A stretch of DNA of 9,439 nucleotides from Flavobacteriales bacterium (GTDB taxonomy: Bacteria > Bacteroidota > Bacteroidia > Flavobacteriales > BACL11). The notes below the pieces were generated by a model. The model did not search any database. It was given only the letters and a program-made list of their open reading frames with translations, and was not told the origin of the DNA. The translations under genes and the position numbers were made by a program. Where the stretch lies: assembly GCA_018664745.1 (NCBI GenBank), contig JABJNS010000027.1, positions 1-9,439 on the forward strand, written 5' to 3'. Positions 1-6,708 of the stretch are shown here, piece by piece; positions within the stretch are counted from its first letter, which is position 1, and each line of letters starts with the position of its first letter.

Positions 1-70
1 AAGAGTTGTAGAGCGTAAAAAACCTGGACAGAAAAAAGCAAGGAAGAAATTCCAGTGGGTTAAAAGATAG
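1..70 (+). CDS. rpsI: 30S ribosomal protein S9 (uS9), C-terminal end only
   Basis: This is the tail of a gene that enters from the left edge. The reading frame begins at base 2 and gives 22 codons before a TAG stop at 68-70. The peptide (RVVERKKPGQKKARKKFQW, then VKR) is the strongly basic tail of S9. Its VERKKPGQ-KARK segment is the family hallmark, and in known ribosomes this tail reaches towards the P-site tRNA in the 30S head. The position directly before rpsB agrees with an rplM-rpsI-rpsB-tsf order as seen in Bacteroidota; rplM and any promoter would lie outside the window. No terminator is visible between this stop and rpsB, so the two genes are probably co-transcribed. The identification rests on the tail alone but is clear. 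Confidence 0.93.
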   Translation, partial: RVVERKKPGQKKARKKFQWVKR

Positions 71-94
71 AACAACACAATTTATTAATAAATG

Positions 95-150
95 TTTAGC
101 ATCTAAATTGCTGGGACAAGTGCATAACTTCTACCTAGCAGTTGCTTAAC
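95..150 (+). promoter_or_regulatory. Candidate structured 5' leader of rpsB (possible S2 autoregulatory element)
   Basis: The 98-base gap between rpsI and rpsB contains a hairpin. Bases 106-115 (AATTGCTGGG) pair with 134-143 (CCTAGCAGTT) over 10 positions, two of them G-U. Inside it, AAGT (118-121) pairs with ACTT (127-130) around a GCATA loop, leaving an asymmetric internal loop (116-117 against 131-133). A small alternative hairpin, TTTAG/CTAAA (95-99 with 103-107), competes for bases 106-107. Another, GTT/AAC (141-143 with 148-150), competes for 141-143. The structure ends about 25 bases before the S2 start codon. There is no U-tract after it, so it does not look like a terminator. Ribosomal protein S2 is known to repress rpsB-tsf through the leader in Escherichia coli. 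An equivalent role here is inference. Confidence 0.45.
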
Positions 151-168
151 GAAAACAAGAAAGTAAAC

Positions 169-939
169 ATGAGAACAAATTTCAAAGAATTATTAGAAGC
201 AGGTGTACATTTTGGTCACCTAAGAAAAAAGTACAACCCAGCAATGGCTCCTTATGTATTTATGGAGAAGAATGGGATTCATATCATTGATTTGAATAAA
301 ACAGTAGCTATGGTGGAGGATGCTGCTGCTGCAATGAAACAAATTGCAAAATCAGGAAAAAAGATTTTATTTGTTGCTACAAAAAAACAAGCTAAAGGTA
401 TTGTTGCTGAAACTGCTGAAGCTTTAAATATGCCTTATATTACTGAAAGGTGGCCTGGTGGATTGTTAACCAATTTTGCTACTATCCGTAAGTCGATCAA
501 AAAAATGGAAACAATTGATAAAATGAAAGAGAATGGGACATTCGCTTCTTTATCAAAAAGAGAAAGATTGCAAATTGACAGACAAAGAGCAAAATTAGAC
601 TTAAACTTAGGTTCTATTGTAAAAATGACAAGAATGCCAGAGGCTATTTTTATTGTTGATACAAACAAAGAGCACATTGCTTTAGCTGAAGCAAATAAGT
701 TAGCTATCCGTTCATTCGCAATGAATGATACGAATACTAATCCTTCTCAAGTTAGTTTCCCTATTCCTGCAAATGATGATGCTTCAAAATCAATTGAGTG
801 TATTTTATCAATTGTAAGCAAAGCAATTGCTGAAGGATTAGAAGAAAGAAATGCTGACCAAGATAAAAAAGCAGTAGAAAAGAAGGAAAAAGCTAAGCAA
901 ATTGCTGATAAAGCAGTTGAGAAGCAAGAAGAAAAATAA
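169..939 (+). CDS. rpsB: 30S ribosomal protein S2 (uS2)
   Basis: This is a 256-residue S2, a protein of the small-subunit body needed for loading S1-type functions and for initiation. Recognisable segments are LLEAGVHFGH (8-17), the MAPYVFMEKNGIHIIDL block (26-42), ERWPGGLLTN (93-102), the VDTNKEHIALAEANKL block (163-178), NDTNTNP (186-192) and PIPANDDA (198-205). ANDDA where many phyla have GNDDA is common in Bacteroidota. The tail (about 226-256) is a charged Lys/Glu-rich helix. I chose ATG at 169 because the conserved domain begins straight after it. An in-frame TTG at 142 would add nine residues and lies inside the leader hairpin. A-rich sequence, not a Shine-Dalgarno motif, precedes the start. 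tsf follows after 24 bases, giving the usual rpsB-tsf pair. Confidence 0.97.
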   Translation: MRTNFKELLEAGVHFGHLRKKYNPAMAPYVFMEKNGIHIIDLNKTVAMVEDAAAAMKQIAKSGKKILFVATKKQAKGIVAETAEALNMPYITERWPGGLLTNFATIRKSIKKMETIDKMKENGTFASLSKRERLQIDRQRAKLDLNLGSIVKMTRMPEAIFIVDTNKEHIALAEANKLAIRSFAMNDTNTNPSQVSFPIPANDDASKSIECILSIVSKAIAEGLEERNADQDKKAVEKKEKAKQIADKAVEKQEEK

Positions 940-963
940 TATTAATTTTTTTAGAAAAGAATA

Positions 964-1929
964 ATGGGAGCAATTAAAGCGGCTGATGTAGCCAAATTAA
1001 GAAAGCAATCAGGAGCAGGAATGATGGACTGTAAAAACGCATTAGTTGAAGCTAATGGTGATTTTGATGCTGCAATTGATGTATTAAGAAAAAAAGGACA
1101 AAAAGTAGCTGCAAAGCGTGCTGATAGAGAGGCAAGTGAAGGAATTGCAATTACTAAAATGAATGCTGATAATACAGCAGGAGTTGCTATCGTTTTAGCT
1201 TGTGAAACTGATTTTGTTGCAATTAACGATTCATTCAAATCTTTAGCAAGTGATTTTGCTGATGTTGCTTTAAATCATGCAGATAAAGATGCTTTTTTAG
1301 CTGCTGATTTTGGAGGAATGACTGTTGCTGAAAAGTTAACTGAACAAACTGGTGTAATTGGAGAAAAGATTGAAATTTCAGGATTTGAAAGAGTTGAGGC
1401 TGCTTTTGTTGGTACTTATACTCATGGATCTAAAATTGCAGTTTTAGTTGGTTTAAATAATTTAGTTGATAATGCTGATGTTTTGTCTAAAGATTTAGCA
1501 ATGCAAGTTGCTTCTATGGGCGCAACTACATTATCTTATAAAGATTTTGATACTGAATTTGTTGCTAACGAAACTGAAGCAAGAATTGCAGCAATTGAGA
1601 AAGATAATGTTGAATTAGGAAGATTAGGAAAAACATTGAAAAATGTTCCTCAGTATATTTCAATGTCACAATTAAGTGATGCTGTAATGGCTGAAGCAAA
1701 AGCAGGTATTGAAGCAGAATTAAAAGCTGAAGGTAAACCAGAGCAAATTTGGGATAGAATTGTTCCAGGAAAAATGGATCGTTTTGTTTCGGATAACACA
1801 ACTTTGGATCAAGAACAATGTTTATTGGACCAAAACTTCATTAAAGATGAAGATAAAAATGTTGCAGCTTATATTGCTACTTATGGTGATGTTGCAGTAA
1901 GCAGTTTTAAAAGAGTTGCTTTAGGTTAA
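964..1929 (+). CDS. tsf: Translation elongation factor Ts (EF-Ts)
   Basis: This is the nucleotide exchange factor that releases GDP from EF-Tu in the cytoplasm. The N-terminal UBA-like domain (about 5-45) carries the signature SGAGMMDCKNAL (16-27). CETDFVA (80-86) is the core-domain motif whose TDF residues contact EF-Tu in known structures. His154 in THGSKIAVLVG corresponds to the conserved histidine of the YxHxxxxxxVLV motif. The C-terminal part has the LLDQNFIKDEDKNV segment (287-300), equivalent to the LLxQxFVKD motif. At 321 residues it is longer than the E. coli protein of about 283. The extra length falls mainly in a coil-like region about 203-255 and around 272-286. It starts 24 bases after rpsB with ATG at 964, in A-rich context, and is followed by a strong terminator. 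Confidence 0.97.
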   Translation: MGAIKAADVAKLRKQSGAGMMDCKNALVEANGDFDAAIDVLRKKGQKVAAKRADREASEGIAITKMNADNTAGVAIVLACETDFVAINDSFKSLASDFADVALNHADKDAFLAADFGGMTVAEKLTEQTGVIGEKIEISGFERVEAAFVGTYTHGSKIAVLVGLNNLVDNADVLSKDLAMQVASMGATTLSYKDFDTEFVANETEARIAAIEKDNVELGRLGKTLKNVPQYISMSQLSDAVMAEAKAGIEAELKAEGKPEQIWDRIVPGKMDRFVSDNTTLDQEQCLLDQNFIKDEDKNVAAYIATYGDVAVSSFKRVALG

Positions 1930-1950
1930 TCCTTAAGATTATAAAATTTG

Positions 1951-1981
1951 AGAAGCCATCCTTTTAGGGTGGCTTTTTTTA
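1951..1981 (+). terminator. Intrinsic terminator after tsf
   Basis: Bases 1953-1961 (AAGCCATCC) pair with 1967-1975 (GGGTGGCTT), nine pairs with one T-G wobble, around a TTTTA loop. A run of seven T (1974-1980) follows. This is a textbook Rho-independent terminator 21 bases after the tsf stop. It ends the ribosomal/elongation-factor transcript before pyrH. Confidence 0.92.
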
Positions 1982-2009
1982 TGTGTAAAAAATCCATTCT
2001 TCAGTTTCC

Positions 2010-2037
2010 TTTGCTTAGGTGTAATTTCCTATCTTTG
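2010..2037 (+). promoter_or_regulatory. Candidate pyrH promoter (Bacteroidota-type)
   Basis: TTTG at 2010-2013 and TATCTTTG at 2030-2037 match the Bacteroidota -33/-7 consensus TTTG and TAnnTTTG. The -7 element is perfect. The 16-base spacer is slightly shorter than the usual range. Transcription would start near 2042-2046, leaving only about 12-16 untranslated bases before the pyrH ATG at 2058. Its place just after the tsf terminator supports an independent pyrH-frr transcript. Confidence 0.6.
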
Positions 2038-2045
2038 AGGAAATT
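2023..2045. repeat. Inverted repeat enclosing the pyrH -10 element
   Basis: AATTTCCT (2023-2030) and AGGAAATT (2038-2045) are perfect 8-base inverted arms separated by seven bases, ATCTTTG. The -10 box TATCTTTG spans the last base of the left arm plus the spacer. The left arm would not be transcribed from the predicted start, so if functional this is more likely a protein-binding DNA site than an RNA hairpin. No regulator is identified, and chance in an A+T-rich region remains possible. Confidence 0.4.
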
Positions 2046-2057
2046 TCTATAACGATT

Positions 2058-2765
2058 ATGCAATACAAAAGAATTCTTTTAAAACTTAGTGGTGAGGCCT
2101 TAATGGGTGATGGTGAATATGGTATAGATTCCAAAGTATTAAGTGCTTATGCTAATGAAATTCAAGCTATTGTAACGCAGGGTATTGAACTTGCAATTGT
2201 AATTGGAGGTGGAAATATTTACAGAGGAATTCAATCAGAAGGAGCAGGATTTGATAGAGTGCAAGGCGATCATATGGGAATGTTGGCAACCATAATTAAT
2301 GGTATGGCATTGCAATCAGCTTTGGAATCAATAGATATTGAAACAAGATTGCTTACTGCAATAAGAATGGAGCAAGTTGCTGAGCCTTATATTAGAAGAA
2401 AGGCAATGCGTCATTTACAAAAAGGAAGAGTAGTTATTTTTGGAGGTGGTACAGGAAATCCTTACTTTACTACTGATACTGCCGCTACTTTGCGTGCTAT
2501 TGAAATTGAGGCAGATGTTATCTTAAAAGGAACAAGAGTAGATGGTATTTATACTGCCGATCCTGAAAAAGATGCAAATGCAACTAAATATGATACCATT
2601 ACTTTTGATGAAGTATTCCAAAAGAAATTAAGCATTATGGATTTAACAGCATTCACGCTTTGTCAAGAAAATAACTTGCCAATTAAGGTGTTCAACATGA
2701 ATATTGAAGGAAATTTGGCTAAGATTTGTAAGGGTGAAAATGTAGGGACACTCGTTAATTTTTAA
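2058..2765 (+). CDS. pyrH: UMP kinase (uridylate kinase)
   Basis: This bacterial-type UMP kinase converts UMP plus ATP to UDP, the step that feeds all pyrimidine nucleotides. It belongs to the amino acid kinase family and is not related to eukaryotic UMP/CMP kinases. Visible motifs are KLSGEAL (9-15), the GGGNIYRG glycine-rich loop (50-57) with Arg56, DHMGMLATIINGMAL (71-85), the GGGTGNPYFTTDTAA nucleotide/phosphate segment (129-143) and KGTRVDGIYTADP (157-169). The length of 235 residues is normal for the hexameric enzyme. It is encoded 28 bases upstream of frr, as in many bacteria, but a terminator and a candidate promoter separate it from tsf. UDP is also the precursor of sugar nucleotides, but there is no direct link to the rfbA gene downstream. 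Confidence 0.97.
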   Translation: MQYKRILLKLSGEALMGDGEYGIDSKVLSAYANEIQAIVTQGIELAIVIGGGNIYRGIQSEGAGFDRVQGDHMGMLATIINGMALQSALESIDIETRLLTAIRMEQVAEPYIRRKAMRHLQKGRVVIFGGGTGNPYFTTDTAATLRAIEIEADVILKGTRVDGIYTADPEKDANATKYDTITFDEVFQKKLSIMDLTAFTLCQENNLPIKVFNMNIEGNLAKICKGENVGTLVNF

Positions 2766-2793
2766 ATAAAGGTTAAACAATAAATAAATTATT

Positions 2794-3357
2794 ATGACTG
2801 AAGAAGTAAACTTCCATTTAGATGTTGCTAAAGAGCAAATGCAAGAAGCAATTTCACATTTAGAAAATGTATTAGGAAAAATTAGAGCAGGAAAAGCAAA
2901 CCCTCAAATGCTTAGAACTGTAAAGGTTGATTATTATGGGGTGCTAACTCCTTTAGCTCAAGCAGCAAATGTTTCTACTCCTGATGCTCAAACTATAGCA
3001 GTTCAGCCTTTTGATAAGGGTTTAATTGCTGAAATTGAGCAAGCAATTGTAGATGCTAATTTAGGCTTCAATCCTTCTAATAATGGTGAAAAGGTAATTA
3101 TCAATGTTCCGCCATTAACGGAAGATAGAAGAAGAGATTTAGTAAAACAAGCTAAGGTTGAAATTGAAAATGCTAAAGTAAGTATTCGTAACATTAGGCA
3201 AAAAGCGAATGATGAGATGAAAAAATTAGGAAAGGATGGTCTTTCTGAGGATATGGTTAGAGATGCTGAAGCTTCAGTTCAAGAATTAACCAATACATAT
3301 TCTGCTAAAATTGATGTTGTTTACACAGCAAAAGAAGCAGAAATTATGACAGTTTAA
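2794..3357 (+). CDS. frr: Ribosome recycling factor
   Basis: RRF works with EF-G to split the post-termination ribosome into subunits so they can be reused. The 187-residue length matches the family of about 185. Helices of the three-helix bundle domain flank the small beta domain (about 31-105). Diagnostic segments are GKIRAGKANPQML (28-40), VDYYGVLTPLAQAANV (45-60), PPLTEDRRRDLVKQAK (106-121) and the highly conserved SIRNIRQKANDEMKK (130-144). The last contains Arg132, which aligns with the essential arginine of E. coli RRF. ATG at 2794 lies 28 bases after pyrH with no terminator between them, so pyrH-frr is read as one transcript. An intrinsic terminator follows about 20 bases after the stop. 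Confidence 0.97.
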   Translation: MTEEVNFHLDVAKEQMQEAISHLENVLGKIRAGKANPQMLRTVKVDYYGVLTPLAQAANVSTPDAQTIAVQPFDKGLIAEIEQAIVDANLGFNPSNNGEKVIINVPPLTEDRRRDLVKQAKVEIENAKVSIRNIRQKANDEMKKLGKDGLSEDMVRDAEASVQELTNTYSAKIDVVYTAKEAEIMTV

Positions 3358-3377
3358 TTTGTAAAAAACAAAAAGAT

Positions 3378-3404
3378 AAAAAGGGGCAATAAGCCCCTTT
3401 TTTT
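3378..3404 (+). terminator. Intrinsic terminator after frr
   Basis: AAAAAGGGGC (3378-3387) pairs perfectly with GCCCCTTTTT (3393-3402) around the loop AATAA. Seven consecutive T (3398-3404) form the tail, and the A-rich left arm would allow function in both directions. It closes the pyrH-frr transcript. The candidate promoter for the next operon begins immediately after it. Confidence 0.92.
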
Positions 3405-3405
3405 A

Positions 3406-3437
3406 TTGTTATAATGCAGCTATATCCTTTAAATTTG
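3406..3437 (+). promoter_or_regulatory. Candidate promoter of the transporter-rfbA-prenyl synthase operon
   Basis: TAAATTTG at 3430-3437 is a perfect TAnnTTTG -7 element. TTG at 3406-3408, 21 bases upstream, fits the 17-23 base spacing reported for Flavobacterium promoters. The predicted start near 3443 leaves an untranslated leader of about 24 bases before the ATG at 3467. A second, imperfect box (TATTTTAG, 3441-3448) lacks a partner at the right distance. Confidence 0.5.
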
Positions 3438-3466
3438 AAGTATTTTAGCACAAATTTATTTTTAAT

Positions 3467-5848
3467 ATGTGGAGGTTTCTTTCTAGATTAATCTTAAAAA
3501 ATAGGATAATTATTATCCTGATAATTGCAGGTGCAACTACCTTTATGGTTCAAAAAGGTAAGGAGGCACGCCTTTCTTATTCTATGGCTAAGTTATTGCC
3601 TGATGACCATAAGGTAAGTTTGGATTATCAGAATTTTTTAGAGAAGTATGGCGTTCAAAATGTATTAGTAATTGCAATAGAAGACAGTTTAATTACAAAT
3701 TTCGAGCATATTTCAAAATGGGATGAAGTAACCAATAATATTGAAAGTATATATGGAGTTGAACAGGTTGTTTCATTTGCTAATATTCCTTTTGTATTAA
3801 AAGATACTGCAAATAGTCAATTCATTGTTAAAAGGTGGTTTTCAGAAAATATTAAAAGCCAAGCAGAGTTAGATGATGCGTTTTTAAAGTATACTAAACA
3901 ACCTTTTTATAAGGGTCTGATAAATTCTGATAACAATCAGATAACTACAATGCTGATTACATTAGATGATGATGTAGTGAGATCAGCAAGTAGAGATCAA
4001 TTAATATTTACTGTTAAAGATTTAGTAGATGCTTATGCTGATGAATTTAAGATAAAGGCTCATTACTCTGGACTTCCATACATTAGAACGATTGATTCTA
4101 TTAAAGTAAAGGAAGAAATATCTTTATTTATCATCTTTACTTTATTAATTACTTCCCTGATATTGTTTTTGTTTTTCCGATCCTTCAAGGCAGTTATCTC
4201 CTCTATGATTGTAGTGATATTAGGTGTTGCTTTTTCATTTGGTACAATTGTGTTATTGGACTTTGAAATTTCAATTCTTATGGCTTTAGTGCCTCCAGTA
4301 CTTATTGTTATTGGTATTCCTAATTGTATTTTCCTTATTAATAAATTTCATAATGAATTTAAGCGTACTCAAAGTAAAGATTATGCATTAAGAAAAATGA
4401 TTCAGAAAATTGGGAATATTACTTTGCTAACGAATATTACTACTGCCTCAGGGTTTGCTGCATTCATTCTTACAAATAGTAAAACACTGCAAGAATTTGG
4501 GTTGGTAGCTTCTATCAATATTATTTTTATTTTTCTATTGTCATTATTTATTATACCTATTTATTTTTCTTTTGCTTCTGCTCCTAAAAAGAGACATACA
4601 AAGCATTTGGATAAGGTTTGGATTAATAAATTAGTAGCTCAACTTGTATTTTTAGTTCAGTATAAAAGAAAGCAGATATATTTTATTACAGCTATTCTTA
4701 TTGTTTTTGGTGTTATCGGTATTGTAAATGTTAAAACTACAGGAAATCTAACTGATGATTTACCAAAAGAAGGTGAACTGTATAAAGATTTAAAATTCTT
4801 TGAGCAAAATTTTGGTGGGGTTATGCCATTAGAGGTATTAGTAAATACTAAGAAAAAAAATGGTTTATTAAAATCCTATAATTTAAAAAAGATTGATCAG
4901 TTAAGCCAGGAGCTTTCTAGCTTTAAAGAGTTTTCTAAACCATTATCCTATGTTGATGTTATAAAATATAGCAAGCAAGCATTTTATAATGGAGATTCAT
5001 CCTTTTATTCTTTACCTAATAGTCAAGAACAAAGAATGATATTGTCTTATATAAAGAATAGTACTTCAACTATGCATGCTGAAGCTTTAATGATGGATTC
5101 TTTAAAACAAGAAGCTCGTATCAGCTTAAGGGTTGCAGATATTTCTACATCTAAGATGGATAGTGTTTTTAATGCTTTATTACCAAAGATAAATAAGATT
5201 TTTGATGCAGAAAAATATGATGTATTTATTACAGGATCTAGTGTTGTTTTCTTGAATGGGACAAAATTTTTATTAAAGAATTTAATGTTGAGTTTATTAT
5301 TGGTAATTGTGCTAATCTCTATCTTTATGGCTTGGATGTTTAATTCCTTTAGAATGGTAGTAGTTTCTATTATTCCTAATCTGATTCCTTTATTACTTAC
5401 AGGAGCAATAATGGGGTATTTTGGGATCGCATTAAAACCTTCTACAATTTTAGTTTTCTCAATTGCTTTTGGTATTTCTGTAGATGATACTATTCACTTT
5501 TTAGCAAAATATAGACAAGAGTTATTGGCGAATAATTGGAATATCAGAAAGTCTGTTTTATCTGCTTTAAAAGAAACAGGAGTAAGTATGTTCTATACTT
5601 CTGTTGTATTATTCTTTGGATTTTTTATATTTGTTGCTTCTGATTTTGGAGGTACAATAGCCCTAGGTTTGTTGGTGTCAATTACATTGATGTTAGCTAT
5701 GTTATCAAATCTTTTATTATTGCCTGCATTATTACTGTCATTAGAAAAGGTGATCAATTATGAAGCTTTCCAAGAGCCTTTGTTAGAAATTTTTGATGAT
5801 GAAGATGTTGAATTAGATGAGTTAAAAGTAAAACGAAAAGAAAATTAA
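3467..5848 (+). CDS. RND superfamily (MMPL/patched-type) membrane transporter
   Basis: This 793-residue inner-membrane protein has the duplicated RND layout. TM1 is at about 12-28, followed by a large periplasmic loop (about 30-215) and TM2-6 (about 217-370). TM7 is at about 402-421, followed by a second large loop (about 422-603) and TM8-12 (about 604-759). The C-terminal tail is charged and begins with an acidic stretch (IFDDEDVELDEL, 775-786). The TM10 motif GISVDDTIHFLAKYRQE (669-685) carries the Asp pair 673/674 typical of the COG1033-type 'predicted RND exporter' group, where TM acidic residues couple proton flow to transport. The matching TM4 segment (GIPNCIFLINKF, 283-294) has no acidic pair. 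Relatives include MmpL, hopanoid (HpnN) and patched/sterol-sensing proteins, so a lipid-like substrate is plausible but unproven. It opens an operon; rfbA starts 2 bases after its stop. Confidence 0.85.
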   Translation: MWRFLSRLILKNRIIIILIIAGATTFMVQKGKEARLSYSMAKLLPDDHKVSLDYQNFLEKYGVQNVLVIAIEDSLITNFEHISKWDEVTNNIESIYGVEQVVSFANIPFVLKDTANSQFIVKRWFSENIKSQAELDDAFLKYTKQPFYKGLINSDNNQITTMLITLDDDVVRSASRDQLIFTVKDLVDAYADEFKIKAHYSGLPYIRTIDSIKVKEEISLFIIFTLLITSLILFLFFRSFKAVISSMIVVILGVAFSFGTIVLLDFEISILMALVPPVLIVIGIPNCIFLINKFHNEFKRTQSKDYALRKMIQKIGNITLLTNITTASGFAAFILTNSKTLQEFGLVASINIIFIFLLSLFIIPIYFSFASAPKKRHTKHLDKVWINKLVAQLVFLVQYKRKQIYFITAILIVFGVIGIVNVKTTGNLTDDLPKEGELYKDLKFFEQNFGGVMPLEVLVNTKKKNGLLKSYNLKKIDQLSQELSSFKEFSKPLSYVDVIKYSKQAFYNGDSSFYSLPNSQEQRMILSYIKNSTSTMHAEALMMDSLKQEARISLRVADISTSKMDSVFNALLPKINKIFDAEKYDVFITGSSVVFLNGTKFLLKNLMLSLLLVIVLISIFMAWMFNSFRMVVVSIIPNLIPLLLTGAIMGYFGIALKPSTILVFSIAFGISVDDTIHFLAKYRQELLANNWNIRKSVLSALKETGVSMFYTSVVLFFGFFIFVASDFGGTIALGLLVSITLMLAMLSNLLLLPALLLSLEKVINYEAFQEPLLEIFDDEDVELDELKVKRKEN

Positions 5849-5850
5849 GT

Positions 5851-6708
5851 ATGAAAGGAATAATTTTAGCTGGGGGTTCAGGAACTAGATTACACCCATT
5901 AACCTTGGCCATGAGTAAGCAAATGATGCCTATTTATGATAAACCCATGATTTACTATCCATTATCAACTTTGTTGTATTCTGGAATTAAAGAAGTTTTG
6001 ATTATATCAACTCCGCATGATTTACCACTATTCAAAAAATTGTTAGGAGATGGTAGTCAACTAGGGTGTAGATTTGAATACAAAGTACAAGAAGTGCCTA
6101 ACGGATTAGCACAAGCATTTGTATTAGGGGAAGAATTTATTGGTGACGACAAAGTTTGTTTAGTCTTAGGTGATAATATTTTTCAAATGAAAGTGAATAC
6201 TTTAACTTCTTGTAGAGGTGTAGAGGGAGGAATTGTTTTTGGGTATCATGTTAATGATCCTGAGCGTTATGGTGTAGTAGATTTTGATGAAAATTTTAAA
6301 GCACTTTCTTTAGAAGAAAAACCAAAAAACCCGAAATCAAACTATGCTGTTCCGGGACTTTATTATTATGATAATTCAGTAGTAGAAATTGCTAAAAACA
6401 TTAAACCTTCAGCAAGAGGGGAATATGAAATTACAGATGTAAATAAGGAGTATTTAAGGCAAGGAAGATTGGATGTTAGAGTTTTGGGGAGAGGTTCGAC
6501 TTGGTTGGATACAGGTACTTTTCAGTCCTTAATGCAGGCGAACCAATATGTGCAGGTAATTGAAGATAGGCAAGGGAGAAAAATTGGATGTATTGAAGAG
6601 GCAGCTTATCGAATGGGCTATATTAATGATGAGGAGCTTTTAGCTGTTGCAGAACCATTAAGAAAAAGTGGGTATGGCGATTACCTTGTTAATTTGGTGA
6701 AGAAATAA
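5851..6708 (+). CDS. rfbA: Glucose-1-phosphate thymidylyltransferase
   Basis: RmlA/RfbA joins glucose-1-phosphate and dTTP to give dTDP-glucose, the first step towards dTDP-L-rhamnose and other deoxysugars. The 285 residues match the usual length of about 290. Motifs include GGSGTRLHPLT (8-18) for nucleotide binding, SKQMMPIYDKPMIYYPLS (22-39) with Lys23, VQEVPNGLAQAF (79-90), LGDNIF with metal-binding Asp108, LEEKP with Glu156/Lys157 (154-158) and WLDTG with Asp220 (218-222). After DNIF the sequence reads QMKVNTLTSC, where many homologues have a Y-G start to this loop; this is a small local divergence. No rfbB, rfbC or rfbD is in the window, so later steps must be encoded elsewhere. It starts 2 bases after the transporter gene, and its TAA overlaps the next ATG by one base, which suggests translational coupling. 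Confidence 0.95.
   Translation: MKGIILAGGSGTRLHPLTLAMSKQMMPIYDKPMIYYPLSTLLYSGIKEVLIISTPHDLPLFKKLLGDGSQLGCRFEYKVQEVPNGLAQAFVLGEEFIGDDKVCLVLGDNIFQMKVNTLTSCRGVEGGIVFGYHVNDPERYGVVDFDENFKALSLEEKPKNPKSNYAVPGLYYYDNSVVEIAKNIKPSARGEYEITDVNKEYLRQGRLDVRVLGRGSTWLDTGTFQSLMQANQYVQVIEDRQGRKIGCIEEAAYRMGYINDEELLAVAEPLRKSGYGDYLVNLVKK

Noticed and set aside
142..168. In-frame TTG start nine codons upstream of the rpsB ATG
   Set aside because: S2 homologues begin near the ATG at 169. The added residues (LNENKKVN-like) are not part of the family, and the TTG lies within the leader hairpin.
435..1801. Reverse-strand open frames across rpsB and tsf (78-95 residues)
   Set aside because: They are antisense to highly conserved genes, have low-complexity translations and no start context. 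They reflect codon bias in A+T-rich coding sequence.
3003..3194. Reverse-strand 63-residue frame within frr
   Set aside because: It lies fully inside a conserved gene and has no independent support.
3438..3466. TATTTTAG at 3441-3448 as an alternative -10 box for the transporter operon
   Set aside because: It has one mismatch to TAnnTTTG and no TTG within 17-23 bases upstream. The perfect TAAATTTG box just before it is a better candidate.
4853..4860. A8 homopolymer in the transporter gene (and a similar A8 run near 8597 in sucA), possible slippage site
   Set aside because: The frames continue intact through both runs and encode ordinary Lys-rich segments. There is no alternative product in the shifted frames worth claiming.
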